From assembly GCA_022560025.1 (NCBI GenBank), contig JAFISE010000250.1, forward strand, positions 1 through 35,914: a DNA stretch of 35,914 bases, given 5' to 3'. The position numbers were made by a program, and so were the translations under genes. The notes under the pieces were generated by a model. That model worked only from the letters and a program-made list of their open reading frames with translations. It ran no database searches and was not told where the DNA came from. Positions 20,301 through 30,400 of the stretch are shown here, piece after piece. Origin of the DNA: Stagonosporopsis chrysanthemi. Taxonomy: Eukaryota; Ascomycota; Dothideomycetes; Pleosporales; Didymellaceae. Position 1 is the stretch's first letter, and every line of letters begins with the position of its first letter.

Positions 20301-21670
20301 CACCTACGCTAGCAACCTGTCAGCGTCGAATTGGTTCTTCGCAATGAAATCGACTTACCCTTTCGAACGGCCAGGGCTTCAGCCTATACCAATTCTGGCT
20401 TCGGTGATGTTCCGATCACCTAGAAGAATGGTATGGAGTGGCGTGTGTCGCCACGCTGGGAATGAATGCCACGGATCATGGTATCAAAGCTTCTAATCCT
20501 TCGCAATCCTGGTTTCGACGACTGGTCCGATGACCTCGCAAAGGAGCGGAGATGACGGGTTTCAGCGCGCTGTGGGCTCTGCTGTGCAACAATAGCTCGC
20601 TTGTCGCGATCCTCTTCTGTTGCTTCTGGTGTAGCTGCTTCCTGAAGGGGACATCACTATCGTGGTCCAAAGCCTTCTGACTTGAGGCGGGGTCGGGGGC
20701 ACCAAGCCTTGTGCAAGTATACAAAGCTTTATGTGTATCGATAAGCTGCACTAGGCGCCACGCTGTAAGGACGCAGAGCTTGAGGGACGAGGAGCAGCAG
20801 CAGTGCTCCTTCTGCTCATAGTTGTCAGTCCTTGTTGGCGAAGGTGTTCCTTGCGGGGCAGGCAGCTCGCCCTTATCAAAGTTCGACACCCAAGGCACAG
20901 GAAGCGACTGATGTCTTGAGCGGGCAAGAAGGACCTCATGGCCCTTTTGATGGCTTAGCAGCGTGTCGCAGCCTGCTTCGAACAGTACGCTATGGTACGG
21001 GATGGTCTCTTCTCTGTGGGCTCGAGAACAAACTGGCAAATAAAAGTCAGCAAACTCGAATCTCGGAACTTCAGCGCGCAGATCGGTGTGATTCTGCAGC
21101 TGCTTAGGGGCTCGCATGGGGATCTGTGACCAGCGAGAGCAGCTCTGTAACTGCCCTCGGTCGCGGTGGTGATGCTAGACGCCCGAAGCTGTCACAGCTT
21201 GGCTACAGCCGAGATGCCTCTGGGCGACAAGGGAAGCTGCAACATACCTGGGAGCTCGGATATGACTTGAACGCACTGAGAACTGCCATGGAGCCAATTC
21301 AGGGCTTTTTCGACCTGCTTGCCGTCCAGGAGAAGCAGTCGAAGCGGTCGTACTAGTACCTGCCCCGCTTGGTGGTGATCAGAAAGGAGTTCAAGACACC
21401 GCAAAGAGCTCGGCTTACCGATATTGCTCGCGGAGCAGACGAATGAGCTCCAAGAAGCTGACCGGAAGCAAGAAGCAGGGGATTTTTGTGCGGTCGTTGG
21501 TTGTGAAGTTGGTGATGATGGTGGAGCTCGACGGGCAGCTCACCACCTAAGATACAGTGGGGCACAGACCGCCAAACCGCCCGCCGTCTTGCAAGCGCCG
21601 ACGGCGAGGTGACGCCAGACTCAGCGATGCAGGAGCTGGATTTGCTGCCTGCGAGGACATCGCACATTCG
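17304..21670 (-). pseudogene. decayed, modular minus-strand coding remains
   Basis: No intact gene, but many short minus-strand segments look once-coding and change frame often. Three related modules end the same way: DIPNIGQ (about 19450), DVPKIGR (about 19190) and NIPSIGR (about 18780). Each is preceded by a similar helical stretch, for example MFAVLQALGRIDE and IVMLEAFDRINQ. Another related pair reads LVNIGK (about 18730) and LINIGKG (about 19015), and PPQQQSEVP (about 18540) resembles SPQQQSNFP (about 19345). Other protein-like pieces are EYICQTPHDLPILDIMTITS (about 19980) and LELIRLLREQYR (about 21425). One piece ends at ACATGAGT where a GTGAGT donor would be expected, which fits decay. 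Identity is unknown; a repeat-containing protein gene is the best guess. It could instead be a heavily spliced living gene. Confidence 0.35.
20198..20267. repeat. nested inverted repeat / hairpin
   Basis: Outer arms CAAGCTCTGGAGCTG (20198-20212) and CAGCTCCAGAGCTTG (20253-20267) are exact reverse complements. Inside them GAAGCTCAG (20222-20230) and CTGAGCTTC (20235-20243) form a second exact stem with a 4-nt loop ACCT. The DNA or transcript could fold into a two-tier stem-loop. Confidence 0.85.
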
Positions 21671-24526
21671 TAGGTCTGCCGCTGAGGTGGGGAAGCAAGC
21701 AAACTGGCAGCAAACTGCAGGAACGCAGTCTGTCTATACTTCCTGATCCTCAGAAGTCGGGCGTTTGATGGCGGCAGCGACCGTGGCCGCTCTCGAATCA
21801 GGCCATCCAGCCTGCCTGAGACACGTCCGAGAGCTTCTTCCCTGGACTTGGATCCCGCAGCTTACCTCCAGGGCTCTTGAGAGTTACGGCAGCATTGCGG
21901 GCAGTCCATTAGGATTTCCCCGTCTAAGCTCAGCGGCGACATCGCAGTACAAGCTATGCCTCCTGAGCCCAGGAAAAAGAGCAGTCGCGAATGGCAGCAA
22001 CGTTGACACCGATCATCTGAACCGGCTATGCAATGCTGCAAGGCAATGCAGTTGCTGCAAACTCACACTCTCACACTGACGGTCTGCTGGTAACGGTTGA
22101 AAGCACAACCTGCGCTGGCACAACCACAACACGCAATCTGACAGTGTCTTTTTTGGCGCCATGTTGCAGCGCGATTGGCACCATGTCTGACATCCACGAT
22201 TGAGAGCTGGACGGCATTCACACGTGAGAGCGGCATCTCTGCCCCCAACTCCATATGCACAGGAAAGATGTGCTTACTAGACTGTTATTTCATCAACGGT
22301 GACATGAACGGTGACATTGCGCTTGAGAGACTGCGTGTGGCTCTCTCAGCTCGGTCACCCGTTCGATTGCCGCGCGTCTGAGCACCGCAGCGATGAAGAA
22401 ACGATGAAAACCATGCCATAGCGGCCTGCGTGGACCTAGGTCCACAAGATTGATCCAACACTAACCGTGCTATGATTAACTTATGCATGTACAGCTATGT
22501 GGTACACTGTTTGAACATGAGGTCGGGTGCGATGCGCTCTTTCCGTTCTTGGGATAAGGATGTTTGTCTTGCCTTATCATGCGGCCGACATGCTTCGCTC
22601 CTTCCCGATACATGCCCCTTGACTGAAACACCGTCCTGCGAGATATTCGTGTCAGCACAGCCACGGTCTGTATTTCCTGCCTCTGCTGTATCTCAATTCC
22701 CATTCCTTCCCGCGTTCTTTTGTCATTTGTTCGCCTGAGTATCTCCTTCCACATCTTCGTCGCCTTCCTCCAGCCGCCTATGGCGTGTTGTGTATTCCTG
22801 TTCGCTCGTCAAGCATCTTCTTTTCTGTTGCAGCACACTCCTCTCAACGTTCACGTCCCACCCTTCGCGTCCTGCCTGCACTACCTCTTTCCCACCTCGA
22901 AGGGCTTTCCCCTAATTTCACGCTCTCACAACTAAGCTCTCGGCCCACACGCCACTTCATAGACAGAAAAGTGTCCAGAACCACGCCAGGTCCTCTAGCA
23001 ATCCCAGAACTTAGGGGAAGCTGCCGAAGCAGCCGCACTTTCCTATCCCTGCGCGGGCCCTGGGAGCGATGTGGTTGTCAGGCAAGGGTCTGTCCACGTC
23101 GGGTCCGCACCGTGTATGTCTGCGTTGTACTGCGTTGGGTGGCGAGGCGAGGCGCGCGAGGCGGGGCGGGAGTTCGATCGGAGTGTGTGGAGGTGGCTTA
23201 CGGTCGGGGCAACGAAGGCGAGGCTGTAGCGTGGTTGAGATGGTATGGAGCGATGCTTTCACGGGCACAGAACGTTCCTGTTGTCTTTCTCTTGTCAGTC
23301 CTTGCTTTATCGCCATGCCCTCGTCATCTTGTCTTACAGCGGCCACATCCTACAGTCAGCATCCTACTCCCCCATCCTGCTTCTGAGCCTCATCACCCAC
23401 GTCATCCCTGTCTCCAGCCGTCAGACTCCTCGTCCGTCCCTACGTCCTAGCCGGTATGGCGCAAAAGCGCAGCTCGCGGGCTGGGTCAATGGTCCATCAA
23501 CGCCCATGCCCCGCAGCACAGAAGCGCTACAGCATATGCGACCGTGCTCATGGAATTATAATAGCCTCTAAGACTGTCAGCCTTGTTCTTGCCCTCTTTC
23601 TGCTCAACGATCTGTCTTGCCTTCGGTATCCATGCCACCTGTCAGCGGCCCCTGTCATTGTCTTCCATGCTCCCAGCGTCTTGTACCCACAGGAACAATC
23701 GTAAACCTCCTTCCATATTTGTAGTATGATCATTCAGCTGCGAGAACCTTCTCGCGCTGATGCTCGCCCTCGTGCGCAGCGTGGTATCCGAGCTCTCTCC
23801 TGCTGCGCGTAACACGATCGCTCCAGCGCTCGTTGTAGGAGCTGGATGTAAGTCTGTTCATATCTGCCAGTGTCTCCATACGTCTGCCTCTGGTATTCTG
23901 TTCTTCTTCCCTCTTTCCCCCCTGGCGCTCTTATCTGACCTTGAAGGCTTCCTCGTACCGATGGAGCGACGTTTGCCGACACAACGTATGCAGGAACTAC
24001 TCACACTCTTTTAAACAGTATGAGCCTCCTGAAGAGGCTGTAGCCTGTGCGATGGTACGGGGTACGACCAGAAAGCTTAACATGCATCGGTTTCTTCGAT
24101 ACCATCCGCTAGCTTCGACGCTGTGTACGTCTGCGCAGCTAGGTAGGGCAAGCTCGTCTTTGCCAGTCGCAAGTAGGTTATCGAGGACATTCTCTTGCAG
24201 GGTTCTCACCTATGGATGTTTGGGCACTTAGCTTTCCCTTGCTGTCAATTCGTCAGTAATGCCAGTACACAAAGTAGGTCTTGTAGTATGCGAACGCGCA
24301 CCTTGAAGCTCTGCTCGGCGGCTCTTGAAATGCTTTACATCAATGATGCCGGTCTCACAGTAAGCCAGATACTGTCATGAATTTCTCCACCCTATGTAAA
24401 CGTTCAGGTGAAAAGAAAAGTGGCGGATGGGTTGAGCTGGTATGGGCTTGGCGCTATCAAAGCTGTAAACAAGCTTGAAGCTGCTGCCGCACAACACCAA
24501 GCTGCCACGAGTACAGATTCTGCACA
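21671..24526. other. gene-poor, largely pyrimidine-rich DNA
   Basis: No convincing coding gene. From about 22600 to 23950 the plus strand is C/T-rich and resembles fungal leader sequence. A strong donor-like GTAAGTCTG lies at about 23849. Words such as GTCAGTCC(T)TG / GTCAGCCTTG recur near 23296 and 23576. The open frames here are short and unconserved in character. A non-coding RNA or the remains of spliced genes cannot be excluded. Confidence 0.4.
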
Positions 24527-25706
24527 ATGGCGACATCAATCTACTCACGATACCTTCCCTTACACTCCCTCCCCTTAATCGCGCTCGGTCGTCGCTGCCG
24601 CGTATGCGCAACAGTCTACGCCGAGCGACCCTCTTTCGACTACGCAGTGGGCTTCTGTGGAGGAAACCACTGCAAACAATTTCCACCGACAGAGCCTGCT
24701 CTTGAGAACTTCGCAGCTCGCTGCCGCGCCATGCAGGACTCGTTCCTGGAGTCTCGCAGAACTCGTCTGGCGTGGTATTGTGGTCCTTTACCGGGCATGT
24801 CGCCCGCTGAGTTTTGGTGGTGGGATAGGGTCCAGCTCGCACAAGCACAGTGCGAAAACAGCCATATTGTGCATGGTCCTGAGTTGGAGGACTTGCTCAG
24901 CGATGGGTTCTGCGAGAGCGAGTCCCCTCTACTTCGAGACACAGGGCAATCTACTGACAGATACTCCAGCACTCGGCGGCCCAATTAGGGAGATTCGGGA
25001 GTTGAGGATAGTACCGGCAGAGTACTACTACTACCAGCACTGCGCCTTCGTTGTCGATCTGGGCAACCACGGCTGGTGGGTCTTTGATCCGACTGGAGTC
25101 CAGTTTGGGCCAAACTGGCCCCTTCTCACACCCTACGCCTGGTACCGCGCGTACGCTCAGGTACGACCAGGCGTCGAGCCACAAGACATCATAACGTGCC
25201 AGCCCCTTGGTAGCAGCTTCGACCGCCGCAACACCCGCCCAGCACCCAGCTAAATGGGCTCCCGAGCGGCAGGCGGTATTTTCGCGGTTCAGCCTTCGTA
25301 TCCACTCGATGTGTTTGCAGACGCCTGTGTGCCGAGCAGCATCGATATTGGTGAGGGGCGCGTTCCGCAAGATATCGTCAGCCATGAAGCTCGGGAGTAC
25401 AGCCGAGAGGAGGACCCCCTTGACGACGGGTCGGCTGCTCACCTGTTCCTTCAACAACAGGTGCCAAGAGCCCTCACTCACTCCAAAATCATCCTAAAAG
25501 CCACGAAGACATCTCACTACACCTTTCTCCATCGATTTCCGCAGCAAAACTACCAGCGAGCGCAATCGTCTGCACGTGCGAATTGTCTACGTTGGCTTAC
25601 CGATGCCTACAATACCAACCCCGCATACAAACCGCTTATACTTTCACTCATGGAAATACAAGTTATTCGAAACAGCAGGGGCTTTGGAGTGGTCAAACAT
25701 CGTTGA
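24527..25706 (+). CDS. unrecognised protein; spliced or frameshifted gene
   Basis: Coding begins at 24527 in a CACA-ATG context and reads MATSIYSRYLPLH, then CRVCATVYAERPSFDY and CGGNHCKQF (Cys-rich). It continues to about 24920 (ELEDLLSDGFCESE). Protein-like sequence then goes on one frame over: YFETQGNLLTDTPALGG, EYYYYQHCAFVVDL and GWWVFDPTGVQFGP. Either one extra C sits in the CCCC run at 24924-24927, or an intron I cannot define is removed here. The second frame meets TAA at 25251, but a 63-bp intron 25210-25272 (GTAGCA...GGCAG) would remove it and keep phase, running on to 25706. The aromatic, His/Asp-containing core suggests a folded domain, but I do not recognise the family. It may be a pseudogene. 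Confidence 0.5.
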
Positions 25707-26396
25707 CGGAACTGAACTTCTGGGATGATACGGAATCATTGCGAGGCGGCGCATTCGTCCACGCTCGCCTTGGCTTTCCAAACCACGTTTGCTGTCTTTG
25801 ATTGGGCATTGCAACCACAACGGTAAGCAAATCAAACAAAATCTGGGATACTTTTGCTAATACATATCCAGTATACTGTATGAGCCACTCAAAATGTCAT
25901 GCTCGCAACTTTCGATTTTTGGTCATGCGCTGTGACTTCGTCGCGCAGCGCCGACCCACGAGACCATCGGCATGCGATCGCAACCATGCAAGCTTTAACC
26001 AGCCGCTCTCGCACACTAAACCGCGAAATCTGAGGCATTGGACATCGGAGGACTCCTGCGCATTTCGCAATTTACACATTTGAGCAGGTGGTGGACATGG
26101 AAAGCAGGAAAGGCATCTTCGCAGGCATGAAATGCGTCAAATATCCTCGCTGCTTTGCACAGCGACATGCTGGGGGGATGTATCGCTCTGAAAAGGTCTT
26201 GATGCAATCAAGATGTTCGTAGAAATCTTGAACGATCTCCGGCCAAGGAGCTCTCGCACGAGCGTCTGAAGCAAGCAATGGTAACAAACAATGGAAGCCA
26301 ACCGAAGTACAATGGCAAGGTCTGATCACTGCAATATTTGTGTGCGTGTAGCTGAGCTTCCAAGCCCGGACAGTCTCATGAAGCTTTGTGACACCC
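25707..26396. other. intergenic, nothing recognised
   Basis: Only short frames on both strands, with no family motif or splice-consistent exon chain that I could support. Confidence 0.5.
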
Positions 26397-27097
26397 TCAA
26401 TCTTTCTCGGCAGCGGCAACCTCTGTGGCTACCTCAACGGCCTGCTCCTCCTCATCTTTCTCCTCGTTCATTGTAGTCTCCATGACCTCCTCCTCGCCCT
26501 TATTCTCAATATATTGCTCTGTGTCCATGATCTCCAGCTTGATCTCCCTGACCTGCTCGCTTGGTGAGTTCTCCTCCGCAGTCCCCTCGCGGACAGGCTT
26601 CTCGAAGACAGGCGTGAGGGCAATAGGCTCGTACTGTACCAACGGCTCAATTGACGAGAATAGGTGTGCGCAGTTCTTCCACCACAGGATCTGCTTGGTC
26701 TTGGGCATGCGACTACAAGCTATTAGTACACGTTCCAACACAGGCGCACGTGCAACCCTGTGGCTACAAGATGGTGTACTCACCCAAGAACCTCCTCAAG
26801 CCCCTCTCTGGCAGCCGTCAGCGCGGCATCCTCGTCCTTAATCCTAGAGGTCAGCTGATCGAGGACTGCGGCGCCGTCGATGGGGTCTTTCTTGAAGGTG
26901 TGCCAGTTGACGGTATGGAAGGCGAAGGCCTCGGTCTTCTTCTTGACGTCGGCGTGGGCGGCGCGGGCTTGCTCGAGCTTGATCTGATTAGCTTGGGTTG
27001 CAGAGATTCGGACGCGGAGCGAACGTACAGAATTGTAGTGGTTGACGACGTCGTCTGTAAACTTAGCCGCTTCGTCGCGCACAGATATGATGCTCAT
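26397..27097 (-). CDS. hypothetical coiled-coil protein with acidic C-terminus
   Basis: Two exons on the minus strand, 26784-27097 and 26397-26712, give 209 residues. The 71-bp intron is textbook: GTGAGT donor, TACTAAT branch, CTTGTAG acceptor. Splicing joins EEVLG to RMPKTKQILWWKN. Residues 1-105 are rich in Lys/Glu/Ala/Gln and look helical or coiled-coil. The C-terminal third (from about residue 150) is strongly acidic, with GEEEVMET and EEKDEEEQ runs. I chose MSIISVRDEAAKF at 27097 as the start. The upstream in-frame ATG at 27268 adds 57 residues of no evident structure. The splice evidence makes this a believable gene, but the family is not recognised. Confidence 0.7.
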
Positions 27098-27418
27098 CGC
27101 GGAGGCAGCTGAATGGGTTTGCAGAGGTTCTGTAAGCGTGAGCGCGGAGCTTGAGCATGCGAGGTGGACTTGCGTACCGCGGGTGTTGAGGGGTATGGAT
27201 AAAGGCGCCGCGACGAGCGAGGGATTGTATTTTGAGCTGCCGCTACATGCAAAAGATTGCGCCTTCACTGAAGCTCTCGTAGCACAGGAAGAAGACTATT
27301 GACGGCGTTTGCTTTGATTAGTCTGTCAGACAAAGCTGCAGCTGGGAGCGCATACTCTCGTGTTTTCAATGCTCTTTTGCTGCCAGCTGATTACCCTGCA
27401 GGTTTCCCTGATCTTGGT

Positions 27419-27616
27419 ATGGAATTTGCCAAGATTCTGACTTGGTCCCGAGCTCTGATGCATTCAGCCGTCTCGTTACACGGCCGCCTCTCCAAGCGCA
27501 CAGATGCCGAGGAAGAAGGTGAGGAGCTGCTCAAGGACCACATGAGCCGCACTCTCATACTCGTGGGTGGCCACATCGAGGTGGTACTTCCTACTCCCCC
27601 TCCAAAGCTGACCTAG
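27419..27616 (+). CDS. possible small exon or gene, unknown
   Basis: Reads MEFAKILTWSRALMHSAVSL and then a charged helical stretch with DAEEEGEELLKD, ending at a TAG at 27616 (65 residues from the ATG). An acceptor-like GCTGATT...CCCTGCAG lies just upstream at about 27386-27401, so this may be the last exon of a gene divergent from the coiled-coil gene. No upstream exon is identified with confidence. Confidence 0.25.
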   Translation: MEFAKILTWSRALMHSAVSLHGRLSKRTDAEEEGEELLKDHMSRTLILVGGHIEVVLPTPPPKLT

Positions 27617-27850
27617 ACAGCAGTTGGACGTAGAATGAGTGGTTTTTCAGGCACAATCATTGAGCATAGCCAGTTTTTCACCAACATGTTTGACATGTCA
27701 AGCACTTGCGAGACAAGCCACAATCATCATTAGGACGTGATATCACAGCGTTTTCAGCACTGATAGCAAAGCGAAATTGTTCTCATATTGGTATCAAAAT
27801 CTATACAAAGCGTCTTGAGGCGACCATGGTGTGGGATTGTGGCACGTCCC

Positions 27851-28176
27851 CTACAACCAGGCAAGGATGCGGTCTTGGAGGCGGCGGCGGCTCTCGCTGC
27901 TGAGCATTAAGTCAGTACGGCGTGCAAAGCGTACTTGTGAGAAATGCTGGCTGTGCTTACCGGCGGCGCCACTCGATTTCCTGCTCGAGCAGGAAAATGG
28001 CTAGGCGGCGAGGCTTAAGAGACTCCTCGTCGAGGGCAGCGCCAAACGGCGGATGAGCCTCGCGGCGAAGCTTTCAATCATTAATAACGCTCTTGACAGT
28101 CTGGTATGCTCCGACGTACCAGAATGCGCTCGGAAAGTAGGTCGTACCACAACACGACAGTGATGTAGATAAACAT
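27851..28176 (-). CDS. tiny three-exon gene, 71-residue basic/helical protein
   Basis: Not visible as one frame. The minus-strand exons are 28120-28176, 27961-28070 and 27851-27899. The introns are 49 bp (GTACGT...TTGAAAG) and 61 bp (GTAAGC, TACTGAC branch, GCTCAG). Joined in phase they encode MFIYITVVLWYDLLSERIL, then a segment with AHPPFGAALDEESLKPRRL and AIFLLEQEIEWRRR, ending RRRLQDRILAWL. The start shows a short hydrophobic stretch; the rest is charged and helical. The last acceptor is CAGCAG, so a one-codon alternative splice (loss of Ser) is possible. Additional upstream coding exons cannot be excluded. I do not recognise the family. Confidence 0.5.
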
Positions 28177-29101
28177 TGCTTCTGATTAAGCAGTCATCAA
28201 AGTCAGCGTGAGCTCTTCTGAGTACGATATCGTGGGAATTAAGATGATGATGATATTCTACAGCTGCAAACACGCACCAAGGCCAAAACGTAAACAACGC
28301 GTCCCCGTGGGGACCTTACATCGCCACCATCACCAAGAGTTTGCGGCACAACAGCGAAAGAAGACTCTGCAGGACTGAAGCTTTCGCGCTCACTAAAGCA
28401 GTGTCAACCATGCAGTCTGAGGCATACAAGCACAGAAATGAGCAAGCTAAGGTATCACCAAGTAGAGAGTCACTGCACCGTGATGTGATGGAGTATACTG
28501 TGGAGGCTTCTTCCTCAAGTGCTCGACATGTCAAGCAGCTCAATGAAAAAGGTTTACGTCGACAGACGTCCTGTGCCAAAAATTGTTGAGGAAATGGCTC
28601 TATTAAAAGCCAAAACTCCACACTGCTGAAGTCAGTGTTGGAGCCAAGATGGAACTATCCTCTGATTAATGGAGAAAAGGAAGGGGGAGGCGGGGTGAGA
28701 CCTGTTTATATAATGGGGCCCAGCTTGGCAGCTCCCGTTTGGGAAATGGTCACATGATCCCACAGTAGCGCCATAGGGAGCCCAGCCTGTAGTCCGTGCG
28801 TGGTGAGCTTTTGCTCGCAGCTCGGTGGTAGGGTATTGCGTCAGCGGCATTATTGAGAAGATTACAAGGTGGCAGTGTTTCAGCCAGTCCAGTTGGCGGA
28901 GCTTTAGACACAAGAATGCACATTTGGTGGTCAAGATTGGGCTATAAAGAACGGCCGCACAGAGCAAAGGCTTGTGGAGGTCAGGGAAAAGATATGTGTA
29001 CTCGATTTCGATTTTATAGACAGTGATTATGCTGTTCACTCCTGCACTCAAGACAAATGTGGCCCATTTTACGCTCACTCCTGCACGTTGAGCTTGCCCA
29101 G
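28177..29101. other. intergenic, nothing firmly recognised
   Basis: Short frames only. A plus-strand frame at 28341-28589 reads protein-like in places (SMQSEAYKHRNEQAK-type composition) but lacks an ATG at its start and a splice partner. The minus-strand frame at 28632-29126 overlaps the last exon of the next gene and is probably chance. Confidence 0.4.
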
Positions 29102-30017
29102 CTAGTTGATATCTGTCTTCTTCCACACGGCGTTGATGGCCACAAAAAGAATGGAGAAGGGCAGTTTATCCATGCCGCTACCAGAATCGCTCATGAGCAT
29201 TTGGAAGACGTGCTTGCCTTTCGCGTCCTGTCCTCCGTTAGCGTTTGATCGCAAGCGTGATTGTAGAAACTCACGAGCTCGCAAAAGCAAATGCGCTTGT
29301 TACCCGGAAGCTCGAGATTGTGCTTGTTGGCAGGGCAGATCTGGCAATCTTGGTACGCTACGTGCCTCAACATGAAGCTGAGGTAGTGTTGACGGTATCC
29401 GATGTCGAGCGCCAGAGTCGTGTTCTTGTGGCTCCAAGCGAGAAGTACTCGAGATGCGTATTTACTGGACTCGTTGTCAAGAGGGCAGAGACAAGCAATG
29501 TACTCCCGTCCTTGACATCTGTCGCATGCCCGCACCGCTGCCGACCAGACCTGCGCTGGGAACCTATCACCGTTGTCTCTTCCAAACGCATCTTGTGGAT
29601 TGAGGTTCGCGTCTTCCATCAAGACCACGCGCGCGATCAGGTTCTCCACCTTACAGCGCGCGCAGATCTCACTCGTGACACGAGTGTGCTTGCACTTCTT
29701 CAGCACAACCTCCCAAGACGTTGCAGGCTCGCGTTGAGAAACGAGCTTCTGGATGTCGAGCTTTGTGCATTTGCGAGAGAGAGTACAGACTTCTTCGCGA
29801 GTTGAAAGGGCGAGCTTGACGGAGAAGGCTTTTTGCCAGGCTTTAAGGACTACTTCGTGGTCAAAGCATGGGGGCTCGAAAGCTTCTCGGAGGGACAGTT
29901 GCGCAATGTACTTTTCGTAGGTAGCAATCTGCATCCGAGTCAGATCTCGCATGTTAACGGGCGGAAACATTTACATACCAGCTGCTTCAGCTTGTCAGAA
30001 GGGTACGCGGCCTTCAT
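29102..30017 (-). CDS. hypothetical Cys-rich protein, three exons
   Basis: Minus-strand exons 29979-30017, 29275-29928 and 29102-29227 give 272 residues, all in phase 0. Introns are 50 bp (GTATGT...GGATGCAG, with CTGACT upstream) and 47 bp (GTGAGT, GCTAACG, GGACAG). The start reads MKAAYPSDKLKQL joined to IATYEKYIAQLSLREAF. The C-terminus is DAKGKHVFQMLMSDSGSGMD followed by KLPFSILFVAINAVWKK. The middle carries paired Cys/His motifs (CKHTR, CARC, CDRCQG, CLC, CQIC), suggesting metal binding. An open frame upstream of the ATG (containing NQPPNFAI) also looks coding, so the true start may lie in a further upstream exon. I do not recognise the family. Confidence 0.65.
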
Positions 30018-30400
30018 GATGGCAAAGTTGGGAGGCTGATTGAGGAGCGCAGGGTCGCTTTGAGAGTGTGTGCAGGAACGCTCAGGGACATAGGATCGAG
30101 ATAGGGCCTATACTCCGCGCCAAAATCTAGCTTACCGTCACTGCGCCTGCGCAACTGTACGTGCACGCTCCCATGTATCCTGTCTAGCTATGCTAGGTAC
30201 AAGGTAAGGCCACACATGTGGGATACGAAATTCATCACATTGATAGTATATGTATTTCAAGATGCTCCTGAGAACAGACTGCCCTCCACCGAAGACACAC
30301 GAAGCCAGAGGATGTCAACCCACACTGTGAAGATTCTATATGTTTGAGCCATGTCCAAAGGTTCTAACTTACTCTACCAGTTGCAGCAGCCCAGAATATT

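Noticed and set aside
20476..21117. 213-codon minus-strand frame as an intact gene
   Set aside because: No recognised domain and an irregular composition; it is treated as part of the decayed region. I considered a STAND/Goodbye-type protein, but the match is too weak to claim.
28632..29126. 164-codon minus-strand frame
   Set aside because: It overlaps the last exon of the Cys-rich gene, and its composition shows no domain.
29929..29970. ATG at 29970 as start of the Cys-rich protein
   Set aside because: It lies in a GTATGT...GCAG intron; the exon before it supplies a better N-terminus.
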